Source: Cyanidiococcus yangmingshanensis
Taxonomy: Eukaryota > Rhodophyta > Bangiophyceae > Cyanidiales > Cyanidiaceae
Reading direction: 5' to 3'
NCBI GenBank assembly: GCA_013995675.1
Contig: VWRR01000002.1
Location: forward strand, 744,001-808,000
DNA length: 64,000 nt
Position numbers and translations under genes: made by a program. Under the pieces are notes generated by a model. The model was not told the DNA's origin, searched no databases, and saw only the letters and a list, made by a program, of their open reading frames with translations. Below, in pieces: positions 1-12,149 of the stretch (position 1 is the stretch's first letter; the number at the start of each line of letters is the position of its first letter).

Positions 1-179
1 GCAGACAGCACCTGAGATCCGATCCTAGACCGCTTGCAAGTTTGGATGGAGAGGCGTTTGGAGCTAGGACTCGTGAGATGTACTGGATATGCTCGGGGCT
101 GTCGTCGCGCGCTCTCCACAAGTGCTGACCAGACCACACATCACACGTAACTTGGTGGCTGCTTACTTGTTCCGGAACG

Positions 180-2387
180 ATGCCCGCTCAACTGAGAAGC
201 GCTCGTCGCATCATTCATCGTCAAGATTTGTGCTTCATTCGACGTATCCTCTGGTCGTTTAATCACTGGACGAGTGTGCTCCTCGTCGCAGGCTTGAAAA
301 GGGTGCTAGAACATTGGTTTTGTGTTGCATTTCGCCAGTGCTGCGCTCGTCATGCAGCGTCCATCTCTTGGGTGCTTGTCTTGGGGCTCGCCGTTTGCAA
401 CGGCTGGCTTTGCTGGTATGAACGAATCCGAATGCCGCCTGTGAAGCATATGTCTACATCGATGGTTCTGCGTCGACGACATTGGCTGCTACAGAACATG
501 CCCAGGGATGTGATCCCTGCTGTCTGGAGAGAACATGGCATTTGTCTCTCCTCCAAGTGTTGTTGTGGCTTTTGGACATACATTCCAGATGAGAAGACTT
601 ACTACCGAGCCGCTATTGGTATGCTCGGTTCTCTGCTACGTTTTCGCCAGAATATTCCGGTCGTGGTACTCTTGGGCTTCAATGCATCGGGCCTAAAGCG
701 ACAAACAAGTCCCCGTGGCCTGAACGAGAACCATGCTATTCTGGAACGAGACCTCTACATGACCACTGTGTCGCGTACCACGACGTTCAGTGAGCAAGAG
801 GTCATTGTTCGCCGACTGTTGCGTCGGTCAGCGTGTGCTTCCCAACCGCGCCGTTTGCTCCGCCTAGAGCCGCAGGCCATGCTTCTGGAACCCATTTCTG
901 AACTTTTCAGTCGCCTTGACTGGCTGCAGATTCTATCAGGCGAAATGCCAGGTCATACAATGGAACAGGTGTCGCAACCTCCACTGCGTTACCGTGTCAT
1001 GCTTTCGGAGCATCGACGATCACGGAGCCTGGGACTCGACCAGAGTCAACGCTTCGGTTGGAGTCGGCCCGACTGGCGTCTGGTATTTTTTGAAAAGAAT
1101 CTAGAACCTGGGAATTTGTGGTTTGCTTTCCGGTATGGCGACATGGACGCTGTACTCGATGTGTCGCATATGGCCTCAGAGACGGATTCCTTGCTGCTCG
1201 CTGACGTAGATCTCTCGCTCTTCTACGACTGGATGCGTCATGCAGAGCGCTGGATACGACGCGTCCATGAGAGACCCGCTGTCCCGTTGACACTGGAGAG
1301 GGATTATCGAAACCGTTTCTGTCATCAGGCGCATCGCTTTTATCATCAGCACGGTGTTGGAATGCGGTCCGAGACAACAACGAGCCATTTTACTGTGGTG
1401 GTGAACGCCTATTCTCGAGAACGAGCTCGAGCTGGTCTCTTGGATGCAATCCTGGCGCGGTATCGCAACATTTCAATGGTTGCTCGCGTCATTGTGCTCA
1501 CTTATGATCTGGAGACGCGAGCTATTGCCGAGAAGCATAACAACTGCTCTGGAATGGCCCCCGTTGTGGTTGTTTATCATGCTGGACCGGGCGCAGATTC
1601 TCTGAATCACCGTTTCTTACCACTTCCCGAGCTTGTGAACACAGCTGCAGTGCTCCATACCGACGATGATATGTTGCCAACGCAGCGTGAGCCTATCGAG
1701 ATCGCTTTCCGACTATGGCAGAGACTCTATGACCAATGTCGTGGACAGATGAATCTTGTGGGTTTTGTTCCTCGTTACGCAGACCCGGAGGCACGACTGT
1801 ATGCCCTGACCCAACCGTATACCCTTCGCGCGGACACGCTGCGCTGCTCCGGGTGTGGCTACAATCCTCGCGAGTATTCCATCGTGTTGACAAAGTTGGC
1901 GTTCGTTCCCCATGTCTACCATTTCCTCTATTCCTGTCTGCTGCCTTTTGCACCGCTCTCTGATCCGAATGCGATTGACCTTTTGGATTTGGTTGACCGA
2001 CGACGCAACTGCGAGGACCTCGTTATGCAAGGACTAGCGAGCGTCGTCGCTGCTGGGCGTCCGCCTCTCGCAGTCCGACTGCAAAATGCGTCTGATCTCC
2101 TCGACTATGGCGCACTGGAGGAAAGCAATGCGCTATCAGCAGGGTTGGATACTTCTTTCACAGCGCTAGATGGACGGGAACCGAATGCTTCTCGAGTAGC
2201 GACTGGTTTCGAAGCGCATCTGCTGCAGCGCAGCCTATGCATAGCGGCTATTCAGCGCACGTTTCAACTGGGGCAAGACCCACGCCCCATCTTGCGCTAT
2301 CAACAGGCTGTAGCAGCACCGTTCCAAGGACCCCAGGCCACGATACAATCAAGTGCTGAGCTTGAGTTACGACGAACGAGAACTTGA
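180..2387 (+). CDS. GT64 exostosin-like glycosyltransferase
   Basis: A 735-residue protein starting at the ATG at 180. Residues 61-80 form one hydrophobic segment, so it is probably a type II membrane protein with a Golgi or ER lumenal catalytic part. The C-terminal third resembles the GT64 domain of EXT/EXTL proteins: it opens with the strand FTVVVNAYSR near residue 402, has the nucleotide-sugar and metal binding DDD motif in HTDDDML near residue 493, then VGFVPR, YSIVLTKLAF and the conserved RNCED near residue 610. Such enzymes transfer N-acetylhexosamine-type sugars from UDP-sugars. The first ~380 residues match nothing I recognise. The 3' end overlaps a weak opposite-strand frame by 21 bases. 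The family call is firm; donor and acceptor sugars cannot be told. Confidence 0.83.
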   Translation: MPAQLRSARRIIHRQDLCFIRRILWSFNHWTSVLLVAGLKRVLEHWFCVAFRQCCARHAASISWVLVLGLAVCNGWLCWYERIRMPPVKHMSTSMVLRRRHWLLQNMPRDVIPAVWREHGICLSSKCCCGFWTYIPDEKTYYRAAIGMLGSLLRFRQNIPVVVLLGFNASGLKRQTSPRGLNENHAILERDLYMTTVSRTTTFSEQEVIVRRLLRRSACASQPRRLLRLEPQAMLLEPISELFSRLDWLQILSGEMPGHTMEQVSQPPLRYRVMLSEHRRSRSLGLDQSQRFGWSRPDWRLVFFEKNLEPGNLWFAFRYGDMDAVLDVSHMASETDSLLLADVDLSLFYDWMRHAERWIRRVHERPAVPLTLERDYRNRFCHQAHRFYHQHGVGMRSETTTSHFTVVVNAYSRERARAGLLDAILARYRNISMVARVIVLTYDLETRAIAEKHNNCSGMAPVVVVYHAGPGADSLNHRFLPLPELVNTAAVLHTDDDMLPTQREPIEIAFRLWQRLYDQCRGQMNLVGFVPRYADPEARLYALTQPYTLRADTLRCSGCGYNPREYSIVLTKLAFVPHVYHFLYSCLLPFAPLSDPNAIDLLDLVDRRRNCEDLVMQGLASVVAAGRPPLAVRLQNASDLLDYGALEESNALSAGLDTSFTALDGREPNASRVATGFEAHLLQRSLCIAAIQRTFQLGQDPRPILRYQQAVAAPFQGPQATIQSSAELELRRTRT

Positions 2388-2837
2388 CCTTGGATGGGAC
2401 GCCTCCAGGCTGCCACTGATTGCTAGCGTTTCGCCTTTGATCACTCGTATCATGCTCTCGGCTGCAGCATTGAGAACAAGAGTGATCGAACTTGACCAGA
2501 TGTGATGCTCGAGGCCACTGGGTAAAAGGGCGGAACCCATCCTGTTTTCCATTCTAGCAGTCGCCTGGATATAAATAGAGGTGCGCTCGATTTGTGATCC
2601 ACTGCTCTTCTTGATACGAATAATATTCATCAGTACCGCGTCGCCGATGGCTGGTATCTTGCCGCAGCTTGCGATATCGAGCATCAGCAACGAACCTCCA
2701 GTCCGTAGGAGTGGCCCTGTCTCATCTGGGATCGCGTTGCGTCGTTCGTATCCGGAACTCGATGAAGATGACCCAGTGATGGGTACACGCACCCGCCTTA
2801 TTCGCTTAGTCTGTCCGTGAAACAGGAAAATCCTCAT
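2367..2837 (-). CDS. Weak hypothetical protein
   Basis: A 156-residue frame from the ATG at 2837, convergent with the GT64 gene and overlapping its last 21 bases. It has a low-complexity serine stretch near residue 24 and alternating hydrophobic stretches after residue 45 that could be beta strands. I do not recognise it. Only its length and composition argue for coding, so it may be a chance frame. Confidence 0.25.
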   Translation of the reverse strand: MRIFLFHGQTKRIRRVRVPITGSSSSSSGYERRNAIPDETGPLLRTGGSLLMLDIASCGKIPAIGDAVLMNIIRIKKSSGSQIERTSIYIQATARMENRMGSALLPSGLEHHIWSSSITLVLNAAAESMIRVIKGETLAISGSLEASHPRSSSRSS

Positions 2838-3345
2838 CTGGTTTTTACTTTATCGTACACATCGACAGGGATCTTGATCCGAGCATTGATACGAATCCAT
2901 CAACGAGTCTTAGGGCAGTTGTTTTAATCAAATTCATCACTCTGGTAGCGTTCAACGAGTACACACGAAAGATCTCTTTCTCACCAGGTCAAACGGAAGG
3001 GTTGTATGTCAGCATGTCGTCCTGCTCTTTTCCAATCATCACGAGCGCCGGTTCCCCAGACGCAGACAGCCTCTACCAGCGAGTGGCTTCGTTCCGAGTC
3101 GCCCTCGATGTACGGTTCTGTAATACCGTTCCATAAGCAGTTGATGGAGACGACTCAACTCCATACTTTTCATGGCTTATCATTGCATCTCGTGGAACAC
3201 GTTGGATCTGTTATTCGGAATACTTGTTGACCGCACGACTATATCGAGCGCTGCTCAGGGTCTACTGGCCGATCGGCGACACTGCAGTTATGCTTTTTTC
3301 GAACTGATTCGGTGACTTTTCAAGAGTTCAGGAGTTTCGCTCGTT
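2838..3345. other. Intergenic, nothing recognised
   Basis: About 500 bases between the convergent gene ends and the bL27m start. I see no convincing gene, tRNA or repeat. Confidence 0.5.
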
Positions 3346-3810
3346 ATGGGCACCACACCGTTTAGCTTGCCTCGTCGGCTTTTGTGGTACATGGCAGGGG
3401 GCATCTATCGGGTAAAGCGAGCAGGTTTGGAAAGTCTGACTCGTGAATCAAGCGCTGGAGTCGCAGTACCGAGTTACTGGCGAGGCGCGAAGAAGAAAGC
3501 CGCTGGTAGCTCGCGCAACGGTCGTGACTCGCACGCGAAGCGTCTCGGTGTCAAAGTTGGTAATGGAGAAGTGGTGCGTGTCGGTCAGGTGCTGGTGCGA
3601 CAGCGTGGGACGCGTTGGCTCCCCGGTGAACGAGTCGGTGTTGGTCGCGACGACACCATCTACGCGCTTGCAGACGGACGGGTGCGTTTCGGTCGGAACC
3701 GTGAGAAACGAACCGTCGTCCACATAGACCGAGTGGTTGAGAGCCCCATTTCAGGCACTGGTGAGTACGGACGGGTGCCCGATATGGGGTTACAGGGCTT
3801 ATCAACGTGA
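3346..3810 (+). CDS. MRPL27: Mitochondrial large-subunit ribosomal protein bL27m
   Basis: A 154-residue protein from the ATG at 3346. After a ~45-residue basic, Ser/Thr-rich leader that fits a mitochondrial presequence comes the bL27 core: [19 protein letters not shown], then [15 protein letters not shown] and [16 protein letters not shown]. bL27 lies near the peptidyl-transferase centre of the large subunit. Red algal plastids usually encode their own rpl27, so the nuclear copy is taken as mitochondrial (inference). The C-terminal tail after residue ~130 is not conserved. A GTGAGT at 3761 and a TTACAG ending at 3795 could frame a 35-base intron altering the tail, but that would be very short, so the plain frame is preferred. 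Confidence 0.85.
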   Translation: MGTTPFSLPRRLLWYMAGGIYRVKRAGLESLTRESSAGVAVPSYWRGAKKKAAGSSRNGRDSHAKRLGVKVGNGEVVRVGQVLVRQRGTRWLPGERVGVGRDDTIYALADGRVRFGRNREKRTVVHIDRVVESPISGTGEYGRVPDMGLQGLST

Positions 3811-4435
3811 ACTGGGACGTGAAGAACGTGCGCGTCGTTACGAGCGGTGCACTTCGACGCTGGCGTTGCTCGAGCGGCTCCAGGGAGCTCCCCGCTGCCC
3901 CGTGACAGGCATCCAGCGAGGCCATACAAACTGAGTGCTTGTCAACCGGAGACCAAGAACGTGAATGGAACTGCGTTGAGATGATTGCATTATGAGGCGT
4001 CTTTAGTCAATCGCCAATATCTAGGACGAAAGAATCCGGGTCTGAAAGTCATGCTTGTTTGAAGCGCTCGCCCTTGAGGGATCGAGTCTCACGCTCGGAA
4101 TGATCTCTCCAGAGTATCTTTTCATATGGACAAGCTTGGGATCGATCATGAGAGGCGCGTGTTGTGAACGCTGTTTCCTCGTTCTGCCTAATCGATACCT
4201 GGAATTGGGTGCATTCGTAACGAGGGCACGTTTCCATCGGTTGCGTACCAAAAACATACCCATTTTTCCACTCAGTTGCTGCTTCAAATGCCACAGCTTG
4301 GTTGGTTCTAACCAACTGCTCCTGGTGGATACATACTCGCGCAGCAGTCGTGCATTTCGGAAGCATCAGACCCTGCATTTTCCGCCGATTGGCTTGCAAC
4401 CCGCGTTCAATGATGGTCACGCAGCGACTTGCTCG
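3811..4435. other. Intergenic, nothing recognised
   Basis: About 620 bases between bL27m and the 3' end of the RINT1-like gene. Here the missing C-terminal third of RINT1 would be expected on the minus strand, but no frame resembles it. Confidence 0.45.
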
Positions 4436-7175
4436 TCATGCAGATGCTGTCGCATCCGTCTCGTTCTCGGTTTGTCGAGACGCGTCTGCATCCAGTCGTT
4501 GTCGAAGCTTTTGCAGCATTCGAAACTGAGGAATGAAACATTTTTCGGTGCTCTGACAAACTTGCTGGCTGTAGAGCCGGATACTGGGCTCAATACTCTG
4601 CCAGATGGCTCGCACGTCATGAGCACGTCGTTCAAGCCACGTCCGATACGTATCTATTGGCCATTGCAAGCGAATGTGCGGCTGACGAATCCGCCCCTCT
4701 GAGCGAGAGATATAGAAGAGCGCAACGGCATGTAGAGGGAGTACATCGTTTTCCAGGTCTGGCATGTTGTCTGTGTGCTTCAGTTCGTGCTCCACCAATC
4801 GTTCGAGCTGCTGAATCATCGGCCATTGCATTGCCTTCTCCGTCGATGGATTCAAAGCTGGCACGTTCTCGAGCGCGGATCGCCAGGCCGGCAACGAGCT
4901 ATTCAGCAGCTGCGTCAAGTCTTCGTCCGTATTGACTGGTCGCAAGACGAAAAAGAAAATGAATGCACGTTCTAGTGGTTTCAGCAACTCTGAGTACATA
5001 TAGCGGGTCCAATGCGAAGCCTGATGCATGTGGCTGCAAACAAAAGCAGCAAGGCGACGAAGCAGGTCGCTGGCTTCTTGAACAGCTGCCCAGTCAGGAG
5101 GTTTTGTTGGATTCTCATGTCCGCGACCTTTGCTCTCATCGACGCGATAGAGACGGCTCTCTACGATGCGCGCGACCGACAGAAGCACTGTTCGGGTAAG
5201 TTGATCCGCGGATCGATCAAGCTGGTCGAGTGACGACCACCAGGAGTGCGTTCCTCCGACTGCGAACGGACTCGAAGACAGCCCCACCGGTTCGAGCAGC
5301 GTTTCCACGCATCTGGACCATTCCGTCTGGCCGCGCACGGTTTCTCGAAATGACCAAAGGCAGTGGTGGAGCGCTAACAGGGGCCCCAGCAACGACCCCT
5401 GGCTTTGTTCAATGCTCTCAGTCGCTGCACATGCCGCCTTCGCCCAATGTTGTGATCAGTTTCGCAACCTCGGCCATGACCTCTGCAAAGGCCGGAAGTG
5501 AATTTCGACATGCCCAGGCCAGTCGAAAACAAATCTCGAGTTGTGGCTCGTCGTGAAGCTTCGCATGTATTGTTGTAGCAAAACGTAATTTCGAATTCGC
5601 ATCTGGGCCTCGATGTGGTAAGCGGTACAAACTTTCAAAGTGTCGCTGCCAAGCTCGTCCAGCGAGTTTCGTAAAATCAGCAGCCAAGCAATTCAAAAAT
5701 TCGTCGACAGCGTCCCGATGAAGCGCCGATGCCTCAGCGTTCATGTCAGCGCCTCTACGCATGACTTGTTCGTGTTCAGCCAAGCGACTTTCAATGGAAC
5801 GCAAAGCCCATCCCAATTGCGGGTAGAAGGCAGCGATGATTAGCTCCGTCCGAGAGACAGAAGCGAGCGAGCGTTGCTTCCCCTCTGGTTTCGCTGACTG
5901 GGTGAACTGCTCGCTCAACGCACAGAGACGAGTGGCAAGCTCCTGAAAAAACGTCTGACCCAGTCGCTGTCGATCCTGACCAGCAAGTGCTGGTGCTTCC
6001 TTTTGATCAGCTAGAGCGCATCTGTCGTGTTGTTCGAAGGCGTTCCCAAGGCGAGCGTCAGCCAAAACATCCTCAATAAAAGCGACGTGCTCCAGGTACT
6101 CCAAAATTTCCGAATGAAATCTCTGGAGACGTTTTCTATATTCAGAGACGAGCGTTTCGATCGCTGGATCCATGTCGACGCTCCTGGGCAGGCTGAGTCC
6201 ATCAACGGGATAGAGTTTGTTCGCGAGAATCAGTGTGTTCATCAGTGCAGTCTCTTCTAGCGCCACCATGCTCGGTCGTAGTGCTCGTTCCGGCATCGCG
6301 TCAGTCTTTGAATTCGCTGATGATTGTTCATGTTCAGCGGTTTCGGATGTTTGGTGCGGGCTGGTTGATGGCTCCTCGGATCCATACGGGTCCAGCAAAG
6401 CGCTCAGCTCATCCGCTTTCGCCAAGGATTCTGCCATGAGCGCATCGAGGTATGTCGATAGGCTTTTCGTCGCATGGAGTGCTCGTAAAAGTGCTCGACT
6501 TGCACCGCTGAGACGTTGCGACACCGCTCGATCGAGAAGGAGTCGCGCAAGCGCTTCTACCTGCTTCGCATACATCTGTACTTGCGCTCTATGATGCTGA
6601 ATCCAGGGCATTCCCTCCAAGTGCTCCAGCTCCGCGAGTTGCATCATGTCGCCGACCGCGAACGCTGCCTTTTCTAGGATGCGAGCATCTTCCGAAAGCG
6701 TCCGTCTCATTTCACCCTCTTGTGCAGCGCAGTCTCGTTCACCGATTGAGTCGAGTTTTGGAACGTGCTCCCATTCGAAACGACGGAGCGCTGAAACAAA
6801 AAAGAGACATTGTCTCAAAATCAGCTCTACATGAAATAAACGATGAAGATGGTGCCATTCATGCTCCATCTGCTTCCACTGGGAAGAGATCCTTTGCCAG
6901 GGGCCTTGCTCATCGTCTGTCGACGAGCTGCCCACGAGATAAGTCAACTGTTCCGCAATTTCGCTCATACCTTGTTGTAGTTCAGACAAGGGCATTAGCA
7001 GAGCCTCCTGATGTCTCCGCATCACTCGACGCATGTGCTCTTCTAGTTCTGCCTTTATCTGTTTCACTCGCTGCCAATCCATGAGGCTTGTTCCCCGTCG
7101 AATGGAGCAGGCGACCGCCTCCTCGACGAGCGCAGCCCGCTCCGCTTCTGTAGGCTGGACCATGGGGTCGCTCAT
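4436..7175 (-). CDS. RINT1/TIP20-like (CATCHR) vesicle-tethering protein, split in two frames
   Basis: The first frame runs from the ATG at 7175 (start MSDPMVQPTEAE) to a TGA at 5418. It is helical and coiled-coil rich, e.g. DWQRVKQIKAELEEHMRR, like the N-terminal parts of Dsl1/COG/exocyst tethers. A second frame, open from 5455 to 4436 and offset +1, has no early ATG and continues with a RINT1/Tip20-like segment: PLERAFIFFFVLRPVN, then LPLHAVALFYISR and QFRMLQKLRQRLD. In RINT1 these precede a further ~300 residues, which I do not find. Lack of a start in the second frame argues for one gene. The family tethers Golgi-derived vesicles at the ER with ZW10 and NAG. COG2 is the main alternative for the first frame. 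An open frame also lies upstream to 7536, again offset by one base, but the ATG at 7175 is a natural start. Confidence 0.5.
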
Positions 7176-8917
7176 GCCAAACTCGTCCGACCAAGCTTCT
7201 TGGCCGCGAAAGAGCGGAAACGAGGCTGCTTCCGCCGATAGCACAACAAGTTTCCTGCCGCAGATCTTCCAGAGCGTCCTCTGTGGAGTCTGATGCCGGC
7301 GTCTGGTCGAGATCGGAGGCCGTCATAGCGAGCCCACGTGCTGCAGCACTTGAGTGCTCCGAGACCACTGCTTTTTGCTCTGGAGAGCTCGCTTCAACAG
7401 CGGCTGCTGTGGATCCCCGTTCGTGCGCCTCTGTTCGGAGATCGACTTTGACCGCGGACAGTCCAACCTGGGCAGAAGCCTGCGTCCAACCGGTCAAGGA
7501 TGGCCTCATACCACTCGTAGACGAGAGACGACTCACCAGCGTGGACAGACCACTGACAGCACCACTACAAGAAGTTACTTGAGTCGCGCGCCACAGAAGC
7601 CAATACTCCCAAGGAACGCTCTGAACGCAAGTTTCTTACCCTGTGGAGAGGCGTATCCCTGACTGCTAACCTGTCGTGTGTTGGTTGCATTACGCTCAGT
7701 AAGCGTCGCGCGCTGCAACCACAGTCTGGACTCGATTGATCAGATTCCTGATCAGTTGTTCGATCAACGAGAACGTCCTAATCAAAACGTTTATGGCGAG
7801 CGCTCGATAGAGGCCCAGAGAACAACAGTTTCCGCTGAAAACGCTGCTCGACAGCCGAGCCATTTAAGAGTCTGCTATGGAAACCTCGCACGGCGGCCAA
7901 ACCCTGTAGTTGTAACTAGGACGATCTCGAGAGGCAACGTTATGTACTGATTCCGAAAATCGCTTCTATACATAACGATCCTGGTATGTCGACATCTCAG
8001 TGTTTCCAAACCATAGAAATTCATGGCTTATGCATTGCTTCGCTGGAGTACCTGTCCGGAGTGAATACGCGGGAAGCCAGCGTTGGCTCTTGCCGACCAT
8101 CGAGAACTCGGTGCCAACCGCAAGAGGACCTTTTGGTGTGCATTTGTTGTCGAATAGGCACTGTGGCAACGTCTCTCTGGAACACATCATCGAGATGCTG
8201 GGACAGGACCCGCTTCGCTTCCATGAAAGGATGATCATTCGGAGCAATGACCGCTCGGACCTTGTTAGAAAGGACCAAAAAAGGTTCGCTCATCACCAAA
8301 GGATGTGTGGAGAGCCACCCCTTGCACATGATGTCCTTGCGAAGACGAGGGCGCTTCGACTGTACGATCAGGGGATCCCATCCACTTGAGCTCCGGCTCG
8401 TGCCCTCTCTACTTCTTCTTCTAATGCATTCATTCGGGAATTATTCCTAAAACCTAGCCAATCAGAGGTGTTCGTGTCCGAAACGTTGATGTCCACAACT
8501 TGCGGCGTTCATATGCATCTTGAGCTTGACACTCGAACAGCTTGTCAATATTACCCGCTTTCATGAGTACCAATGAATCGAGGTCACCATTCCGAGGAGC
8601 TTACACCAGCATCCAGAGATAGTTTATGATCGTCCTGAACAGTGTCGAAACAGTTCAATATCAGCACCAATACCTTGCCGCTGACTTGTCCAAAGGCCCA
8701 TTTCTCAAGCATATGACCAAACTGTCTCATAATAGGCTGCAGGCTTCATGTGCTGTCTATGCGAATGCTTTTGTAGAGAGATCCCTGAGAAGAAAAGGCA
8801 CTGGACTGAAAACGTTCCCGCGCGCAGCCATTCTTCGTTTGGCGCGTAGTAGGCAACTCCGCTCGACGAGGTAGGGAGTGGCTCGGCTCTTGAGTCGAAG
8901 AGAGGACACACCTCATC
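7176..8917. other. Intergenic, nothing firm
   Basis: Divergent region between the RINT1-like gene and HIRA. A Ser/Ala-rich minus-strand frame at 7176-7536 could be an upstream extension of the tether but has no homology. No tRNA or repeat was recognised in the rest. Confidence 0.45.
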
Positions 8918-11900
8918 ATGGTGATTTTTTCAAAGCCCAAATGGCTTCGTCATGCAGTTGGATCGAGTAATGGGCCCTTGTCGGCTCATCGAGGTCTTGG
9001 CACTACTGGCGAACGACCCGGTTCCACGCAAGCGCTTGGTGCTGAGTCAAGGCCCAACGGAAGCGGTGATGGCGCTAGTGTCCCGATTTTTTCCCTGGAT
9101 ATCCAACCTGGTGCCCATGACGCACCACTTGATCAGGTGCGTCTCGCAACATGTGGGCAGGATGGAAGGATCTATCTCTGGAGACTAGGCGCGCTCTGGG
9201 AGGACGCCAAACGGCAGTGTACGCGGTTCCTCGGAGCGCAGCAAGCGCTTCCAAGTGCTGCTGCTGAGAAAGAGAACGGAAAACAGGCTGATGACCTGGA
9301 TTCTGCTTTGTTAGGTGTTCTCTCGCCGGCGCATCAGGGAGCTGCCAACGTGGTGCGCTGGCACCCGGCAGGGACATTGCTGGCCTCTGGCGGTGATGAC
9401 GGCACCGTTATGCTTTTCAGTCGAGGACCAGCAACAGCGGACCCGTTCGGAAGAGGGGCCCTTTTGAACGTACCTTTCGGTCTACAGAGCAAGGAGAACT
9501 GGACTGCTTGTTCGATTCTACGCACTCATGATTCGGATGTTCTGGATATCAGTTTTGCTCCGCATGGTGAAGCGCTGGCCTCATGTTCGGTCGACAACTC
9601 GATATGCGTATGGCGTATCGAGCTGAGCACCAAACGCGCTAGCCAAGAGCAGTGGGTGACTGCAAACGGCAGTCTTGTCGCTCGATTGCGTGGCCATGAA
9701 GGCATGGTCAAGGGGATCGCTTGGGATCCCACAAACCAGTTCATTGCATCTCAGTCGGATGATCGCTCAGTGATCCTGTGGCGAACTGACCATTGGGGTG
9801 AGATCGAGAAACGTCTTCGCAAAGAGTTTGAAGCAGCAACGACGGAAGCAAACTTACGGGCTTGGTTTATGCGATTGGCGTGGTCGCCCTCGGGTGCGGA
9901 GCTCGTGACCACGAATGGCTATCGCAACAAATGCCATGTAGCTCCTCTGTATCGGCGAGCACAGGACTTTGCTGATCCGATCGAATTCGTTGGCCACAGA
10001 GCTCCTGTCGTCTCGGTTAGATGGTCGCCTTGTGTGTATACTCGATCGCCGAATGGACCCTTCGAGGGGAAGAATCGGCTCTATTTCTGCGTCGCCCTTG
10101 GAAGCAAGGATCACGGCCTGACGATATGGCGAGCCGATCATGGCAAGCCCTTTGTTTCCTTGGTCGATCTGTTTGACGGCGATGTGCTGGACTTGAGTTG
10201 GAATGCGGCTGGCAATGTACTCGTTGCATGCTCCACTGATGGGAGTGTGTTTTTCGCTCAATTCGAGCCGGAGGAGCTGGGCTATACGGTGCCGGAAACT
10301 ATCGCGAAAGAGGCCATCAGGAAGGAGATGGCACTGTTCATGGGCGGTGTCTCTACGCTGGCCTCAAAGACTCCAACCGGTCTAGGTGATGCGAATCATG
10401 GTCTACTTGATCCGAGTGTCCTAGCGATGCAGCAGCGTCAGGATTCTGAACGGCGGATGGCGTCTGCAACGGAGCAGTGCGACAACAGCACTCATGCCGG
10501 CTCGGCTACGACGAGTGCGTCGCCAGCGGGAACCTGCCTGTGCGCCGCAAACACATCCATTTGATCTGGTGACTGTGAATGGAGCTGTTCCTACACCATC
10601 GGACCAGGTCAGGTTTGAGAATCAACGGGAAGAGCGCCTCAAGGATGGCAAACGGCGAATCATTCCAGTGGCACTCGGCGGGTCGTCGTTGCCAGTTGCA
10701 CAGCCGAGTTCTGTCCCACGAGACGATGACGGGCATCCGAACCTTGCCTGGAAACGAACTGGACATCATGGCACGACTGCTGTCGAGCGCATCAAGAAGC
10801 GACATCGAACTCATTCTTTGAATGCGGCACTGAGCGGGGGGATCTTGCGAAACACTGCGGCAACGCCTGCAAAACTTGCACCGGATGGGCGGGCGCAAGG
10901 TCTTCCCGAAAATGAAGCCGCAAGGCCGAATCGCCTGTCGGCTGGAGGCGCACCACCTCAGTCGTCGAAAGTAACTTGTTTAGATATTATGGAGGAATCC
11001 TCTGGTCCAGATCTGCCGTTAGATGCGACCGCTGCGGAGAAGCGCCAAGTTTGGGTGCTCCCAGACGCCGAGGCAGATTTTGTCGTTGAATCGGTCTTGC
11101 AATCCATGCGCTGCACCCTCGTGTTTGGGGTCAAGTCTGGCGAGCAGCTGTGGAAACAGGCTGTCCGAGGCATGATTTCTGCCCTCGCAGGGTCAGGTGG
11201 TGAGGGTCTGATCCTCATCGGCACAACCGATGCTGCCCTGCATGTGTTCTCCCTTCGGAGTGGGATGCGCCTTCTGGCACCTCTTATGCTGGACGCGCCA
11301 GTAGTCTGGATGGCCTGGCATGACAAAGTGGTCTTTGCGTTAACTCGTTCCGCCTCTTTCTATGTCTATGACGTCGGAATATTGACTCGTTGGCGCCACG
11401 AATTGCATTTACGTCCTGCGCTCTGTGGTACGGCACGTTTCCTCGCGGCGCTTCGCGCACTGGACACTTTATGGCTTCCGGAGCGCTTTCTATGGAATTC
11501 AGGGCGTCGGATTCTGTTCTTATTCCTCGGCAATGGAGATCTCTATGCGTATATTGCCGCTCAAGCGCAATGGATCCGTCTGATGGATGATGCCTTTATG
11601 GCGAGTCCATACCATCGACTCGGAACGAACTCGGATGAGAATACCAGTACTGATGTCGGTACTGATCTCGCAACGCTAGACAAAACACGAGCGCTCATGG
11701 GACACACAGACAACAACGCTGAAGAGGCGGTAGATCTGCTCGAGCTGGCCGATCCCCAGCGAGAGATAAGCGACACCACAGCACATCTTGAGTTGCTCTG
11801 GTTAGCCGCGTCCAGTTTACAAAACGAGACAGAAAAGCGCTTTTGGTTGCACAAGCTGGTGAAATGGCTCGTTCAACATGGTGACGAAGCACGGCTCTCG

Positions 11901-12149
11901 GAGCTCTGTGATCGGCTTCTCGATGTTGGCGCATCCAATACGGTTGCGATTGATGAAACAAAAGAGGATTCTAGTATTTGGAGGCAGTCGCATTTGGCCA
12001 TGTTCGATCAGATCGTATTGCCAACGCTGGCCATGAACCCGGAACTCGAGAACATGCTGAATACGTATCGGGAGCTTTTCAAGATGCTGGATGCGCACCA
12101 GAAGGAAGCCGGGATGAGTTCGACTGACGAATCGCTGCGTAAGCCATAA
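8918..12149 (+). CDS. HIRA: HIRA histone chaperone, in two overlapping frames
   Basis: The first frame (8918-10564) starts with the typical HIRA N-terminus (MVIFSKPKWLRHA, then VPIFSLDIQPGA) and holds WD40 repeats, e.g. VVRWHPAGTLLASGGDDGTV and VLDISFAPHGEALASCSVDN. The second frame is open from about 10443 and runs to 12149, offset +1. It carries the B-domain-like KDGKRRIIPVALGG near 10650 and the HIRA C-terminal domain from ~11060 to 11450 (MRCTLVFGVKSGEQLWKQAV, then LIGTTDAALHVFSLRSGMRL). HIRA deposits H3.3-H4 independently of replication in the nucleus, with ASF1, UBN1/HPC2 and CABIN1. Order and content are canonical for one ~1070-residue protein, so the frame change at 10443-10564 is either an extra base, a tiny intron or a +1 shift. 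The two frames overlap by ~120 bases, and the linker there is poorly conserved, so the exact switch point cannot be placed. Confidence 0.85.
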
